From Arthrobacter burdickii (lineage in GTDB: Bacteria > Actinomycetota > Actinomycetes > Actinomycetales > Micrococcaceae): a stretch of 64,000 nucleotides of DNA. Below, in pieces: positions 63,464 to 64,000 of the stretch. The stretch is from NCBI RefSeq assembly GCF_030433645.1, contig NZ_JAROCG010000001.1, positions 682,001-746,000 on the forward strand, read 5' to 3'. The notes beneath the pieces are model-generated. The model was not told the origin of the DNA and ran no database searches. It was given only the letters and a program-made list of their open reading frames with translations. Numbering within the stretch: position 1 is the stretch's first letter; every line of letters begins with the position of its first letter. The translations under genes were made by a program, and so were the position numbers.

Positions 63464-64000
63464 ATGACCGCCTCGCTCGACTCCCGGCCCGGCACCGCAC
63501 AGGATGCCGCATCCGGCGCCGCATCCACCTTCGCCGACCGCCACATCGGCCCACGCACCCCCGACGCCGCCCGCATGCTCGAGGTCCTCGGCTACCCGAG
63601 CCTGGAGAAGCTCGTGGACATGGCGGTTCCCGCCAGCATCCGCCTCGACCGTGCGCTGGACCTGCCGGCTGCCCTCAGCGAGACCGAGGTGCTGGCGCAA
63701 CTGCGGCGCATCGCGGGCCGCAACCGCACCGCCGTCCAGATGATCGGCCAGGGCTATTTCGACACCGTCACGCCCCCGGTGATCCGCCGCAACGTGCTGG
63801 AGTCGCCCGCCTGGTACACGGCCTACACGCCCTACCAGCCGGAGATCTCCCAGGGCCGGCTCGAGGCCCTCCTGAACTTCCAGACGATGGTGCAGGACCT
63901 CACGGCCCTCGACATCGCGAACGCCTCGCTGCTCGACGAAGCCTCCGCCGTCGCCGAGGCCGTCCTCCTCATGCGCCGCTCCGGCAAGAACAAGGGCCGC
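63464..64000 (+). CDS. gcvP: Glycine dehydrogenase (P protein), N-terminal part (runs off the window)
   Basis: The first 179 codons of the pyridoxal-phosphate-dependent P protein, which decarboxylates glycine and passes aminomethyl to the H protein. The conserved [21 protein letters not shown] (about 23-43), [15 protein letters not shown] (about 93-107) and [17 protein letters not shown] (about 117-133) segments are seen. The ATG follows GGAG. The PLP-lysine region lies beyond the window. It is controlled by the glycine riboswitch. Confidence 0.95.
   Translation, partial: MTASLDSRPGTAQDAASGAASTFADRHIGPRTPDAARMLEVLGYPSLEKLVDMAVPASIRLDRALDLPAALSETEVLAQLRRIAGRNRTAVQMIGQGYFDTVTPPVIRRNVLESPAWYTAYTPYQPEISQGRLEALLNFQTMVQDLTALDIANASLLDEASAVAEAVLLMRRSGKNKGR

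Overview
The window is high-GC DNA from an actinobacterium, most likely an Arthrobacter or Pseudarthrobacter-type member of the Micrococcaceae. This is inferred from the gene repertoire (DUF4193 protein, fused permease/ATPase peptide-type transporter, pobA-pcaHGBDC order, glycine riboswitch before gcvP), the frequent GTG/TTG starts and the ATGA/GTGA gene overlaps. It has not been checked against a database. Two ordinary metabolic edges (1-6.6 kb and 59.4-64 kb) enclose about 52 kb of accessory carbohydrate catabolism.

Left edge (1-6.6 kb): a tightly packed minus-strand operon pobA-pcaHGBDC turns 4-hydroxybenzoate into beta-ketoadipate. Divergent from it is an OmpR-type response regulator. Its 3' end overlaps a convergent Hpt-like gene in which the phospho-accepting histidine is missing.

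Plant glycoside block (7.2-34 kb): an oligopeptide-type ABC transporter operon ends in a GH78 alpha-L-rhamnosidase and is divergent from a LacI-family regulator. Next come a Bcr/CflA-type efflux transporter, GH43 and GH3 hydrolases divergent from a secreted esterase-like protein, a UspA protein, and a plus-strand run of nucleoside-hydrolase-like, GH43, GH42, GH43 and DUF5060/DUF4038 glycosidase genes. A recurring operator-like motif built on GTAGAACGTT appears at five places in this block and probably marks the LacI regulon. A decayed Dabb-domain gene and a LacI C-terminal fragment lie at its right end.

Probable D-apiose locus (35-48.8 kb): a minus-strand operon with the family order LerK, DerI, LerI, OiaC, ApnO, a divergent GntR/FadR regulator, a second minus-strand operon (SDR dehydrogenase, 589-residue protein of unknown family, RbsD/FucU mutarotase), and a divergent ribose-type ABC transporter with a DUF2291 protein. 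Together these can carry D-apiose through apionolactone, apionate, 3-oxo-isoapionate and L-erythrulose to D-erythrose 4-phosphate. The same 14-bp palindrome, GTCAACCGGTTGAC, sits in both divergent promoter regions, which ties the two halves into one regulon. The usual Gfo/Idh/MocA apiose dehydrogenase is not seen, and an SDR enzyme occupies the position where it would be expected.

Scar and fructan block (48.8-59.2 kb): remnants of a GH3 enzyme, of both halves of a YhcG/DUF1016 nuclease (in opposite orientations) and of a RelE toxin surround an HSL-type esterase and a complete sucrose/fructan operon (LacI, two permeases, lipoprotein, GH32, PfkB kinase).

Right edge (59.4-64 kb): DUF4193 protein, an SMP-30 lactonase/LLM oxidoreductase pair, a secreted SGNH hydrolase, a tandem glycine riboswitch and the start of gcvP.
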